DNA of 64,000 bases, from assembly GCF_000455205.1 (NCBI RefSeq), contig NZ_AUWQ01000001.1, positions 62,001 through 126,000 on the forward strand, read 5' to 3'. Position numbers and translations under genes: made by a program. Source of the DNA: Mycobacterium sp. UM_CSW (GTDB lineage: Bacteria > Actinomycetota > Actinomycetes > Mycobacteriales > Mycobacteriaceae). Of this stretch, positions 43,257 through 51,354 are shown piece after piece (within the stretch, counting starts at the first letter, position 1; every line of letters begins with the position of its first letter). The notes under the pieces are model-generated. The model was not told the origin of the DNA, did no database searches, and saw only the letters and a list, made by a program, of their open reading frames with translations.

Positions 43257-44525
43257 ATGACGCGGTCCGGCAGGCCCTCGGAGGGCTCCTGGACGGAGCA
43301 CTATCCCGAGCTGGGGACCGGCCCCATCTCGTTTCGAGACTCAACATCGCCGGAATTCTTCGAACTGGAACGCGAGGCCGTGTTCAAACGGGCGTGGCTG
43401 AACGTTGCCCGCGTCGAGGAGTTGCCGCGCGTAGGCAGCTATGTCACCAAGGAAATCGAGGTGGCCCGCGCGTCGGTGATTCTGGTCAGGGGCCGCGACG
43501 ATCGCATTCGCGCCTTCTACAACGTCTGCCGCCACCGGGGAAACAAGTTGGTATGGAACGACTTTCCCGGTGAAGCGACACGCGGGACCTGTCGTCAGTT
43601 CACCTGCAAGTACCACGGGTGGCGCTACGGCCTCGACGGTGCGCTGACATTCGTGCAGCAGCCGGAAGAGTTCTTCGACCTCGACGCCGCGGACTACGGA
43701 TTGCGGCCGGTGCATTGCGATGTGTGGAATGGCTTTATCTTCATCAACTTTGATGCCGAACCGCGTCAAAGCCTGCGCGAGTTCTTGGGTCCGATGATCA
43801 CCGGCCTTGATGACTACCCGTTCGGCAAGCTGACCGAGCGCTACGAGTGGGTGGCGCACAACAACAGCAACTGGAAAATCTTCGCCGATGCGTTCCAAGA
43901 GTACTACCACGTGCCGTCGCTGCACCCACAACAGGTGCCGGCGGAGGTGCGCGACCCTAAGTCCGGATTCACCTGTGGGCATTTCCAACTCGACGGCCCG
44001 CACCGGCTCGTGTCGACCGCGGGACGGCGCCGTTGGCTGCTGCCGCCGGAGTTCATGTATCCCATCGAGCGGGCCACCAAGAGCGGCCTCGTCGGCCCGT
44101 GGCGCACACCGGATATCGGGGAGCTCCCGGCCGGCCTCAATCCCGGGGGCATTGAGCCCTGGGGAATCAGCAACTTCCAGATCTTCCCGAACACCGAGAT
44201 ATTGATCTACGGCGGCTGGTATCTCCTGTACCGGTACTGGCCGACTTCGTACAACACCCACCGGTTCGAGGCCTACACCTACTTCCACCCGGCGCGCACC
44301 GTCCGGGAACGCATTGAACACGAAGTCGCCGCGGTGGTGCTGAAGGAGTTCGCGCTGCAGGACGCTGGCATGCTCGGCGGAACGCAGGCTGCACTGGAGT
44401 ACGGCGTTGTCGACGAGTTCCCGCTCAACGACCAGGAGATCCTGGTGCGCCACCTGCACAAGGTCATCGTCGACTGGGTAGAGGCATACCAACGCGAAAA
44501 AGCTCCGGCGCCGGCGGGGGTCTGA
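43257..44525 (+). CDS. Rieske non-haem iron oxygenase alpha subunit (second paralogue)
   Basis: 422 residues, with AGGGAGG before the ATG. It aligns almost without gaps to the paralogue at 38782. The Rieske ligands are again Cys91, His93, Cys117, His120 (CRHRGNKLVW, CKYHGWRY) and the iron ligands His218 and His223 (DAFQEYYHVPSLH), with the same long 23-residue loop and the extra Cys112. Divergence is greatest between about 230 and 300, the likely substrate pocket, so the two probably act on different steps or substrates. It is followed 2 bases later by its own small partner gene. Confidence 0.93.
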   Translation: MTRSGRPSEGSWTEHYPELGTGPISFRDSTSPEFFELEREAVFKRAWLNVARVEELPRVGSYVTKEIEVARASVILVRGRDDRIRAFYNVCRHRGNKLVWNDFPGEATRGTCRQFTCKYHGWRYGLDGALTFVQQPEEFFDLDAADYGLRPVHCDVWNGFIFINFDAEPRQSLREFLGPMITGLDDYPFGKLTERYEWVAHNNSNWKIFADAFQEYYHVPSLHPQQVPAEVRDPKSGFTCGHFQLDGPHRLVSTAGRRRWLLPPEFMYPIERATKSGLVGPWRTPDIGELPAGLNPGGIEPWGISNFQIFPNTEILIYGGWYLLYRYWPTSYNTHRFEAYTYFHPARTVRERIEHEVAAVVLKEFALQDAGMLGGTQAALEYGVVDEFPLNDQEILVRHLHKVIVDWVEAYQREKAPAPAGV

Positions 44526-44527
44526 TC

Positions 44528-44863
44528 ATGCCGGACGCCCTGCTGCCCAGTGCATTCGCCGAGCTGGAGCGCTATGCCCAAATCTGGTGCCTGGCCACCG
44601 AGACCGAGCGCTGGAACGCGCGGGTGGCCAGCACCATGCCCGAAATGCACGAGTTCTACGATGCGTTCTTCCCGCGCCTCGAAGAGGCCATCGACTACTG
44701 CGACAAGTTCCCGCTCGACGACCTACCCGAAGATGCGCTCAACCTGCTCCACCTGATCTACTCGCTGATCATGGTCGCCATGGCGGTCGAGGTCATGCAC
44801 CAGCCCATTCCGACCGATGCCGCCGATGCGGTCATGATCCGCACCGACGAACCGGTCCCGTGA
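44528..44863 (+). CDS. Small protein linked to the Rieske oxygenase (second paralogue), unknown family
   Basis: 111 residues, starting 2 bases after the second Rieske stop. It shares with the protein at 40044 the pattern of W-C-L-(P/A)-T-E, CDKFPLDDLP, LNL, HL, YS, IMV and a terminal EPVP, though overall similarity is moderate. It is mostly helical with no signal peptide, no Cys cluster and no known catalytic motif. Co-duplication with its oxygenase argues for a physical or functional partnership. Confidence 0.82.
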   Translation: MPDALLPSAFAELERYAQIWCLATETERWNARVASTMPEMHEFYDAFFPRLEEAIDYCDKFPLDDLPEDALNLLHLIYSLIMVAMAVEVMHQPIPTDAADAVMIRTDEPVP

Positions 44864-44902
44864 CATCCGCGTGACCACAAGGAAGGCCAGGCAGGGATTT
44901 TC

Positions 44903-45748
44903 ATGAGTCTGCTCACCATCACCAAGCTCGGCGACTCCGTCGGCGCCGAAGTCACCGGCCTGGATCCGGCTCACCTCAGTTCCGACGACCCGGTCGGTGA
45001 AGTCCTCCTGGATGCGTTGGAGCACAACGGTGTTCTGGTCTTTCCGGGGCTCCGGCTGCAACCGGAGGCCCAGGTCGCCTTCTGCCGCCGCCTCGGAGAG
45101 GTCGATCACTCCTCCGACGGGCACCACCCCGTGCCCGGGATATACCCGATCACGCTGGACAAATCGAAGAACTCCTCGGCGGACTATCTTCGGGCGACGT
45201 TTGACTGGCATATCGACGGATGCACCCCGCTAGGGGACGAGTATCCCCAAAAAGCCACCGTCCTTTCGGCCGTGCAGGTCGCCGAATGTGGCGGCGAAAC
45301 CGAATTCGCCAACTCATACGCCGCCTACGACAGGCTGAGCGACGAAGAAAAGCGCCGTCTCGGCACGTTACGTGTCGTGCACTCCCTGGAAGCCTCACAA
45401 CGGAGCGTCACCCCGGATCCGACCCCAGAACAGTTGGCGCGATGGCGATCCCGGCGCACCCACGAGCACCCGTTGGTGTGGACACACCGCAGCGGCCGCA
45501 AGTCACTGGTGCTGGGCGCATCGGCCGACTACGTCGTCGGAATGGATCTCGACGAAGGGCGTGCCCTGTTGGCCGAACTCCTCGAGCGCGCCACCGTGCC
45601 CGCGAACGTCTACAGCCACACCTGGTCGGTCGGGGACACCGTCATCTGGGACAACCGAGGGGTCCTCCATCGCGCGGCTCCTTACGACCCCCGTTCAGCC
45701 CGCGAAATGCTCCGCACGACCGTCCTCGGCGACGAGCCGATCCAGTAA
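44903..45748 (+). CDS. TauD/TfdA-family Fe(II)/2-oxoglutarate-dependent dioxygenase
   Basis: 281 residues. Iron ligands are the HxD in FDWHIDGC and the distal His in NRGVLHRAAPYD; the 2-oxoglutarate-binding Arg is in REMLRTTV. N-terminal VGAEVTGLDPAHLS and HNGVLVFPGLRL are typical for the family. It should oxidise a C-H bond, often releasing a small group (sulfite or an aldehyde), with CO2 and succinate as by-products. It follows the small Rieske partner after 39 bases, so it probably works on a pathway intermediate. Confidence 0.9.
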   Translation: MSLLTITKLGDSVGAEVTGLDPAHLSSDDPVGEVLLDALEHNGVLVFPGLRLQPEAQVAFCRRLGEVDHSSDGHHPVPGIYPITLDKSKNSSADYLRATFDWHIDGCTPLGDEYPQKATVLSAVQVAECGGETEFANSYAAYDRLSDEEKRRLGTLRVVHSLEASQRSVTPDPTPEQLARWRSRRTHEHPLVWTHRSGRKSLVLGASADYVVGMDLDEGRALLAELLERATVPANVYSHTWSVGDTVIWDNRGVLHRAAPYDPRSAREMLRTTVLGDEPIQ

Positions 45749-45760
45749 AGGGAACCGTGA

Positions 45761-46072
45761 ATGACAAAGTCACTACTGTTCGTGGAGAGCAAGCCGGCGT
45801 CAGCGGAACTGGTTGAGGAATACCATCATTGGCACGATCGGGTGCATGTGCCCGAGATGCTGACAATTGATGGATTCGTGTCGGCCCGACGTTGGCAGAC
45901 CGATGGTGACTCGTTCGTCACGCTCTACGAGATCGACACCGACGTCGACGCGGCGCGCACCAACCTACGGGCGGCGTTCGCCGAGGGTCGCATGTCCAAA
46001 CCGGTTGCGGTCGAGACAGAACCGCCACCGGTGATGCGTTACCTGAGTCTGATCAGCGACTCCACTGTCTGA
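45761..46072 (+). CDS. Small EthD/dimeric alpha-beta-barrel-like protein
   Basis: 103 residues, 12 bases after the TauD stop. SLLFVESKPASAELVEEYHHWHDRVHVPEMLTIDGFVSARRWQ and FVTLYEIDTDVDAARTNL fit the ferredoxin-like half-barrel of EthD or related stress/monooxygenase-accessory proteins, with the HDRVHVPEM motif. No metal ligands or cofactor site are apparent. It would be the last gene of the 42.1-46.1 kb unit. It converges on the IclR gene with a 47-base gap. The family assignment is by pattern only. Confidence 0.72.
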   Translation: MTKSLLFVESKPASAELVEEYHHWHDRVHVPEMLTIDGFVSARRWQTDGDSFVTLYEIDTDVDAARTNLRAAFAEGRMSKPVAVETEPPPVMRYLSLISDSTV

Positions 46073-46119
46073 CGGACAGCCACATCGTGACCGGCCGACG
46101 ACCGCCGAGTAGGCATTGC

Positions 46120-47031
46120 TTACCAACCTATTTGGCCCGCCGGGCGCTGGGACTCTGCCGTCAACGCCTCGCTTAGCCGGCGGGTCGCAGCGGCGAGCTG
46201 CGCGCCGAGCTGAGTGACCGCCGCGCCGCTCATCGGCTCGGCGCTGGGGACCAGGCTGAGCATCAGGGCGATGCGAGATTCGGCCTCCAGAATGGGAGAG
46301 TCGATGTGGCTCACCTCGTAGGTGCGGTCCGGCTCCAGGCTGATCGGAAACCACTCCTCCTGATGGATCAGCTCGTCGGTCAATTCCTGTGCCAGCTGGC
46401 TCAGCCGGGTGGAACGCACCTCGGCACTGCGGACGATCTGTGCCAGTTCGCGCAGGCGCAGGTCGGGCAGGATGTGCAGGCCGACCGCGTAGCCGCGTTG
46501 CTTGGCGGCGGCGATGGCCTGCCGGTAGCGATCGCGCACGTCGTCGGGCAGGGTCGCCAGCCAGCGTTCGCGAGCTTCCGGCCCGGCCCAGGCGACGGTC
46601 GACGCGCCATACGGCGGGCGGTGCGGGAACTGAGTGCCGACGGGCATCGGGTTACCGCCGCCGCGGCTGCTCCGTACTTGATCGACGACGCTCGAGTAGT
46701 CATCGCTCACCGAAAAGGCAACGCAGTGCGCACCCGTCGCGGCCGACAGCTCGGCCATCGCGGAGCGGGCCAACACCAAAGCGGGATAACGGCCCGCTGC
46801 CTCTCGGCCGAGGCGCACCAGTGCGGGCCCGAGATGGTAGGTCTTGCGAACCGGGTCGCGCAGCAGCCAGCCGGTCCGGAGTAGTTCGGACAGCATCGAG
46901 TGGCAGCTGGCCTTGTGGACGCTCAACTGGCGCGAAACCTGAGCCAATGTCATCCCCCCGCTGCCATCACCCGCCAGGTGTTCGAACAGCTTCACCACCC
47001 GCTCGGTCTGGGGGGAGGGGCGCGGAGGCAT
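46120..47031 (-). CDS. IclR family transcriptional regulator
   Basis: 303 residues from ATG 47031; the frame extends to 47235 inside the divergent SDR gene. The helix-turn-helix is MTLAQVSRQLSVHKASCHSMLSELLRTGWLLRDPVRKTYHLG, and the C-terminal half is the IclR effector domain with a long DLRLRELAQIV region. It is divergent from the SDR, ADC-like and amidohydrolase run, and a 15-base palindrome lies in between. It probably controls that unit in response to an acidic or aromatic intermediate. Confidence 0.9.
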   Translation of the reverse strand: MPPRPSPQTERVVKLFEHLAGDGSGGMTLAQVSRQLSVHKASCHSMLSELLRTGWLLRDPVRKTYHLGPALVRLGREAAGRYPALVLARSAMAELSAATGAHCVAFSVSDDYSSVVDQVRSSRGGGNPMPVGTQFPHRPPYGASTVAWAGPEARERWLATLPDDVRDRYRQAIAAAKQRGYAVGLHILPDLRLRELAQIVRSAEVRSTRLSQLAQELTDELIHQEEWFPISLEPDRTYEVSHIDSPILEAESRIALMLSLVPSAEPMSGAAVTQLGAQLAAATRRLSEALTAESQRPAGQIGW

Positions 47032-47041
47032 GAAGCCTATG

Positions 47042-47056
47042 GTCGCATAATGCGAC
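47042..47056. promoter_or_regulatory. Palindrome GTCGCAT-A-ATGCGAC, candidate IclR operator
   Basis: Perfect 7-base arms flank a single A. It lies 10 bases upstream of the IclR start on the minus strand and 31 bases upstream of the SDR start at 47088. IclR proteins bind 14-15-base palindromes of this kind. Its position fits autorepression and regulation of the divergent operon. Confidence 0.75.
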
Positions 47057-47087
47057 TTCTTGCGGTGGCATGCGCGACCATGTGACC

Positions 47088-48026
47088 ATGACCACAATGT
47101 CTGACCTTCGAGGCAAGACCGCCGTCGTAACCGGGGGAGCCGGTGGCATCGGCCAGGCCATGGGCAGGCGCTTCGGCCGGGAGGGCATGAAGGTGGTGCT
47201 GGCCGACGTCCTCGCCGAACCGCTGGACGAGGCAACCCGGGCGCTCGTGGACGAGGGCTTCGAGGCGGTCGGCGTGGTCACCGACGTCACCGACTATTCC
47301 TCGGTCGAGTCGCTGGCCAAGGAGGCGCTCGCTCGCTTCGGCGCGGTGCACGTCGTCTGCAACAACGCCGGCACCGGCGGCGTCTCCGAGGGCTACATGT
47401 GGGAGCACGACCTGGCCGACTGGCGCTGGGGGATCGACGTCAACGTGCTCGGCGTCATCCATGGCATCAAGGCTTTCGCGCCGATCTTGCTCGAGCAGGG
47501 CGACGGGCACGTGGTCAACACCTGCTCGGGCAATGGCGGATTCGCACCGATCGCCCGGGGGGCCATGGGCGGCCCGGCCACGGCGGTCTACCCGATGACC
47601 AAGGCCGCGGTGCTCTGCCTGACCGAAAGCCTCTACACCCACCTGGAGATGACTGGGACGCGGGTGCGGGCGCACGTCCTCTTCCCCGGCGGCTTTCTGA
47701 ACACCGGAATCTGGGAGTCGTGGCGGCACCGCCCGGAGCGCTATGCCGCGACGCAGGAACGCCGCACGCCGGAGGCGACACTGGAAAACGTGGTGGCCCG
47801 CTTCGAGGCCGCCGGCGCACATGTCGAGTTCACCCCGCTCGAGACCGTCGCCGACCTCGTCGTGGAAGGGATTCGGGCGGACCGCTTCTGGATGATGGGG
47901 CCGCCCACGCCGGCCGATCAAGTCGTCAGCAAGAAGGCGGCATCGATCCTCGCCCGCGGCGAACCCGACTACCTGGTTGACGTCCTCGGCCGGAATGCCG
48001 AGAAATCCGAAGGAGGAACACGTTGA
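47088..48026 (+). CDS. Short-chain dehydrogenase/reductase
   Basis: 312 residues from ATG 47088; ATG 47070 and 47097 are alternatives. KTAVVTGGAGGIGQAMGRRF, CNNAG, the catalytic Ser/Tyr/Lys (NTCSGNGGF and YPMTKAAV) identify a classical SDR, longer than usual because of a C-terminal extension from about residue 245 (PADQVVSKKAASILARGEPDYLVDVLGRN). It is the first gene of a unit with the ADC-like protein and two amidohydrolases; its stop overlaps the ADC start by TTGA. Confidence 0.9.
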   Translation: MTTMSDLRGKTAVVTGGAGGIGQAMGRRFGREGMKVVLADVLAEPLDEATRALVDEGFEAVGVVTDVTDYSSVESLAKEALARFGAVHVVCNNAGTGGVSEGYMWEHDLADWRWGIDVNVLGVIHGIKAFAPILLEQGDGHVVNTCSGNGGFAPIARGAMGGPATAVYPMTKAAVLCLTESLYTHLEMTGTRVRAHVLFPGGFLNTGIWESWRHRPERYAATQERRTPEATLENVVARFEAAGAHVEFTPLETVADLVVEGIRADRFWMMGPPTPADQVVSKKAASILARGEPDYLVDVLGRNAEKSEGGTR

Positions 48027-48826
48027 GCGCCAACGAAATTCGCTACGGTCCTCGCGCACCCGAGGCGCAAGTCGATCACGAGATCGATGCCACCAAGGCG
48101 CCCATCGCCACCGAGGCGATCACCGTCACCTACCTCACCGATCCGGAGATCGTCGCGGCCGTGCTGCCCAAGCCGCTGGAGTCGGCGGCCGAACCGCTGG
48201 TGCGGGTCCAGCTTCAGCGCGTCCAAATCGAAGGCAGGCCGCCGTTCGGGTCCGCGGTGTTCTCGGTGACCGCGCGGCACGGCGACCTCGCGGGCGACTA
48301 CCCGCTCTTCATGCCCCAGTCGACCGAACAGTCGGTCACGGGCGGGCGCGAAACATTCGGTGAGCCAAAGAAACTGGCCCACATCGAGGTGGAGCGCGAC
48401 GGCGATCGCGTCGCCGCCGTCGTCGACCGGCTGGGCTATCAGCTCATCCGAGTGAACGGGCGCATCACCGGCGCCGCCGAGCTGCCGCCCGACCAAGTGA
48501 ACACCGAGTTCTACTTCAAGTTCCTGCGTGCGCCCGACGGCAGCGGCATCACCGACCCCCACCTGGTCTACGGCGAATACCACCGCCACTACGAGCTGCT
48601 CGAGAACATCGACGGCACCGTGGAATTGGGCGAGTCACCGCTGGACCCGGTGGCCGACATCGCGATCCGCCAGGTCACGTCGATCACGTGGTGTCGCCGG
48701 CGCACCATCCAGGTGGGGCGGATCGCGTCGCAGGTACCGCAGGAATGGCTGCTGCCGTACGTGCACCAGCGCTACGACGACGTGGCCCTGCTCGCCGCGC
48801 CACGTCCCGAGCCGACGCGGGTATAG
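48023..48826 (+). CDS. Acetoacetate decarboxylase family protein
   Basis: 267 residues from TTG 48023, chosen because AAGGAGGA stands 8 bases upstream and no other start is placed well. The ADC fold is shown by VTYLTDPEIVAAVLPKPLES, FGSAVFSVTARHGDLAGDYPLFMP and GRETFGEPKKLAHIEVERDGD, where the second Lys of PKK is the position of the Schiff-base lysine in acetoacetate decarboxylase. Many mycobacterial members are not true decarboxylases. In this unit it could release CO2 or act on a beta-keto or enol intermediate. Confidence 0.85.
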   Translation: MSANEIRYGPRAPEAQVDHEIDATKAPIATEAITVTYLTDPEIVAAVLPKPLESAAEPLVRVQLQRVQIEGRPPFGSAVFSVTARHGDLAGDYPLFMPQSTEQSVTGGRETFGEPKKLAHIEVERDGDRVAAVVDRLGYQLIRVNGRITGAAELPPDQVNTEFYFKFLRAPDGSGITDPHLVYGEYHRHYELLENIDGTVELGESPLDPVADIAIRQVTSITWCRRRTIQVGRIASQVPQEWLLPYVHQRYDDVALLAAPRPEPTRV

Positions 48827-48832
48827 CGCACC

Positions 48833-50047
48833 ATGGACCGGTACACGGTCATCTCGGCCGACTGCCACGCGGGCGCTGACCTGCTCGACTATCGCCAGTA
48901 CCTCGATCCTCAGTACAGGGACGAATTCGACGGCTGGGCAAAGGCATACGTCAACCCGTTCGGGGACCTCACCGAGGCCGACGCGGAGCGCAATTGGAAC
49001 AGCGCGCGCCGGAACTCGGACCTCGATGCCGAAGGCGTCGCGGGGGAGGTCATCTTCCCCAATACCGTGCCGCCGTTCTTTCCCCAGGCGAGTCTGGCTG
49101 CCCCCCAACCCGTGGACGCCCAAGAGCTCGAGCTGCGCTGGGCAGGCCTGCGTGCGCACAATCGTTGGCTTTCCGACTTCTGCTCGTTGTCGCCGGAGCG
49201 GCGCGCCGGGGTGGGTCAGATCTTGCTCGGGGACCTCGACGAAGCCGTCGCCGAGATAGCTCAGATCGCCGAGTTGGGCCTGCGCGGCGGTGTGCTGCTG
49301 CCCGGGATCCCGCCCGGCGCAGGCATTCCCCAGCTCTACGCCGAGCATTGGGAGCCGCTCTGGGCGGCGTGCGCGGAGGCGGGCCTAGTGGTCAACCACC
49401 ACGGCGGCAACGCCGGACCGAACCCCACGGACGGATGGGGCAGCTCGTTCGCGGTCTGGGTGTATGAGACGCATTGGTTTGCGCACCGGGCGCTCTGGCA
49501 CCTGATCTTCAGCGGCGCACTGGATCGCCATCCGGACCTCACCGTCGTCTTCACCGAGCAGGGTGCCGGGTGGATACCGGCGACCCTGGACTCGCTCGAC
49601 GTGGCGGCGGCCCGTTACGGACGGGCGAATTCGGCGATCGCCCGCTTCGCCGGGCCCACCGCCGGCTCGCTGAGCCTGCGGCCCAGCGAGTTTTGGTCCC
49701 GACAGTGTTACGTAGGCGCCAGTTTCATGCGGCCGGTCGAATGCGCCGAGCGCCACCGGATCGGCGTCGAGAAGATCATGTGGGGCAGCGACTACCCGCA
49801 CATGGAGGGCACCGCTCCATACACCCGAGAAGCGTTGCGCTACACCTTCAGCGGTGTGCCGGCTGACGAGGTGGCGGCCATCGTGGGCGGGAATGCGGCG
49901 GCCGTCTACGGCTTCGACCTCGACGCGTTGGCGCCCCTGGTTGAGCGAATCGGCCCGACCGTGGCAGAGGTTGCCGAGCCTTTGGCGGGCGCGCCCGCCG
50001 ATGCGAGCAGCACCGTCTTCGAGCCCGACCCGATCCGAACCTGGTAA
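48833..50047 (+). CDS. Amidohydrolase (amidohydrolase_2/ACMSD-like), first of a pair
   Basis: 404 residues from ATG 48833, 6 bases after the ADC-like stop. The DxH metal motif is in ISADCHAGADLLD; downstream are GEVIFPN, VNHHGGNAG (His pair) and WGSDYPHMEGTAPY with the conserved Asp. This subgroup covers decarboxylases and hydrolases of the ACMSD type using one zinc or manganese. It is a paralogue of the next gene, with the shared run AHNRWL and SPERRAGV. The two probably perform related steps on ring-cleavage or lactone intermediates. Confidence 0.88.
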   Translation: MDRYTVISADCHAGADLLDYRQYLDPQYRDEFDGWAKAYVNPFGDLTEADAERNWNSARRNSDLDAEGVAGEVIFPNTVPPFFPQASLAAPQPVDAQELELRWAGLRAHNRWLSDFCSLSPERRAGVGQILLGDLDEAVAEIAQIAELGLRGGVLLPGIPPGAGIPQLYAEHWEPLWAACAEAGLVVNHHGGNAGPNPTDGWGSSFAVWVYETHWFAHRALWHLIFSGALDRHPDLTVVFTEQGAGWIPATLDSLDVAAARYGRANSAIARFAGPTAGSLSLRPSEFWSRQCYVGASFMRPVECAERHRIGVEKIMWGSDYPHMEGTAPYTREALRYTFSGVPADEVAAIVGGNAAAVYGFDLDALAPLVERIGPTVAEVAEPLAGAPADASSTVFEPDPIRTW

Positions 50048-50061
50048 GCGAGAGGACCTCC

Positions 50062-51342
50062 ATGAACGACGCTGCGCCCTACCTCATCATCTCCGCGGAC
50101 ACCCACGCCGAGCTTCCCACCGAGCAGTATCGCGAATACATGGACCCGGAATACCGGGAGGACTTCGAGACGTTCCTCGCCGAGAAAACCGCCGCCGCGG
50201 CGCAGGCCGGCGCCTTCATCGACGAGGAGTTCGCCGAGCAGTGGTTCGACGAACACGGAGACGGCATCGCGGGTGGCTGGGACGTCGCCCAGCGCGACCG
50301 CGAACTCGACGGCGATGGCGTCGCCGGTGAGGTCATCTTTCCCGACGCCGACGCCGTCACCGGTGTCGCCGGGGCTCCGTTCGGCGCGGGCCTGGGGCAG
50401 TCCGGCGACCTGGACCCGGGACGTGCGATGGCCGGAGCGCGGGCCCACAACCGCTGGCTGGCCGAGCTGTGCAGCCACAGCCCCGAGCGGCGGGCCGGCG
50501 TCGCGGTCGTGCCGATCCTGGCGGACATCGACGCGGCGGTGGCGGAGATCGCTCGGGCGGCCGAGGCCGGGTTGCGCGGCGGCATCATGATCCCGGTGCT
50601 CTGGGGCGACTATCCGCCCTACCATGACCGGCGTTACGACAAGGTGTGGGCCGCCTGCCAGGACCTGCAGATGCCAGTTCACACCCACGTCGGTGCCGCG
50701 CCCAGTGAGCAGTACGGCCCGCACCTGGGCATCTACACGACCGAGGTGCGCTGGTGGGGAGTGCGGCCGCTGTGGTTCGCGTTGTGGGCCGGCGTGTTCG
50801 AGCGGTTCCCGAACCTGCGCTGGGGGGCTACCGAGTGCGGTGCCTACTGGGCTAATGACCTGTTGTGGCTGATGGACACCCGGTTCATGCGTGAGCACTC
50901 GGCCAAGAAGATGAGCCGTCTCTTGGAGGGCGATCTGACGATGCTGCCCTCGGCGTACTTCGACCGGAACTGCTTTATCGGCGCCACCACGACCGAGCGC
51001 CGGGAGCTGGCCCGTCGCTACGAGATTGGTGTACCAAACATGCTGTGGGGCAACGATTATCCTCACCCGGAAGGAACATGGCCGCATACCCGGGATTGGC
51101 TGCGGCGCTCGTTCTGGGACATTCCAATAGACGAGACGCGACAAATCCTCGGGCTCATCGCAGCCGAGGTATACAACTTCGATGTGGCTGCGCTCGCGGG
51201 TCTGGTCGAGCGCATCGGCCCGACCCCGGCGGACCTGGGTCAGGACGATGCGGTGAGCATCCCCAAGTGGGAGGCGGCCCGACGGGCCGGACGCCACTGG
51301 CTGACGGACGCGGAGCCTCTCCCGGACCTTGTGGAGAGCTGA
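50062..51342 (+). CDS. Amidohydrolase (amidohydrolase_2/ACMSD-like), second of a pair
   Basis: 426 residues from ATG 50062, 14 bases after its paralogue. The metal motif is ISADTHAELP, followed by AHNRWLAELCSHSPERRAGV, VHTHVGAAPSEQYGPH and WGNDYPHPEGTWPH. The HGDGIAGGWD insert near residue 64-75 is not in the first copy. It ends the 47.1-51.3 kb unit and converges on the membrane patatin gene with a 12-base gap. Function as for the first: a metal-dependent hydrolase or decarboxylase, substrate unknown. Confidence 0.88.
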   Translation: MNDAAPYLIISADTHAELPTEQYREYMDPEYREDFETFLAEKTAAAAQAGAFIDEEFAEQWFDEHGDGIAGGWDVAQRDRELDGDGVAGEVIFPDADAVTGVAGAPFGAGLGQSGDLDPGRAMAGARAHNRWLAELCSHSPERRAGVAVVPILADIDAAVAEIARAAEAGLRGGIMIPVLWGDYPPYHDRRYDKVWAACQDLQMPVHTHVGAAPSEQYGPHLGIYTTEVRWWGVRPLWFALWAGVFERFPNLRWGATECGAYWANDLLWLMDTRFMREHSAKKMSRLLEGDLTMLPSAYFDRNCFIGATTTERRELARRYEIGVPNMLWGNDYPHPEGTWPHTRDWLRRSFWDIPIDETRQILGLIAAEVYNFDVAALAGLVERIGPTPADLGQDDAVSIPKWEAARRAGRHWLTDAEPLPDLVES

Positions 51343-51354
51343 GCGGCTACGTTC

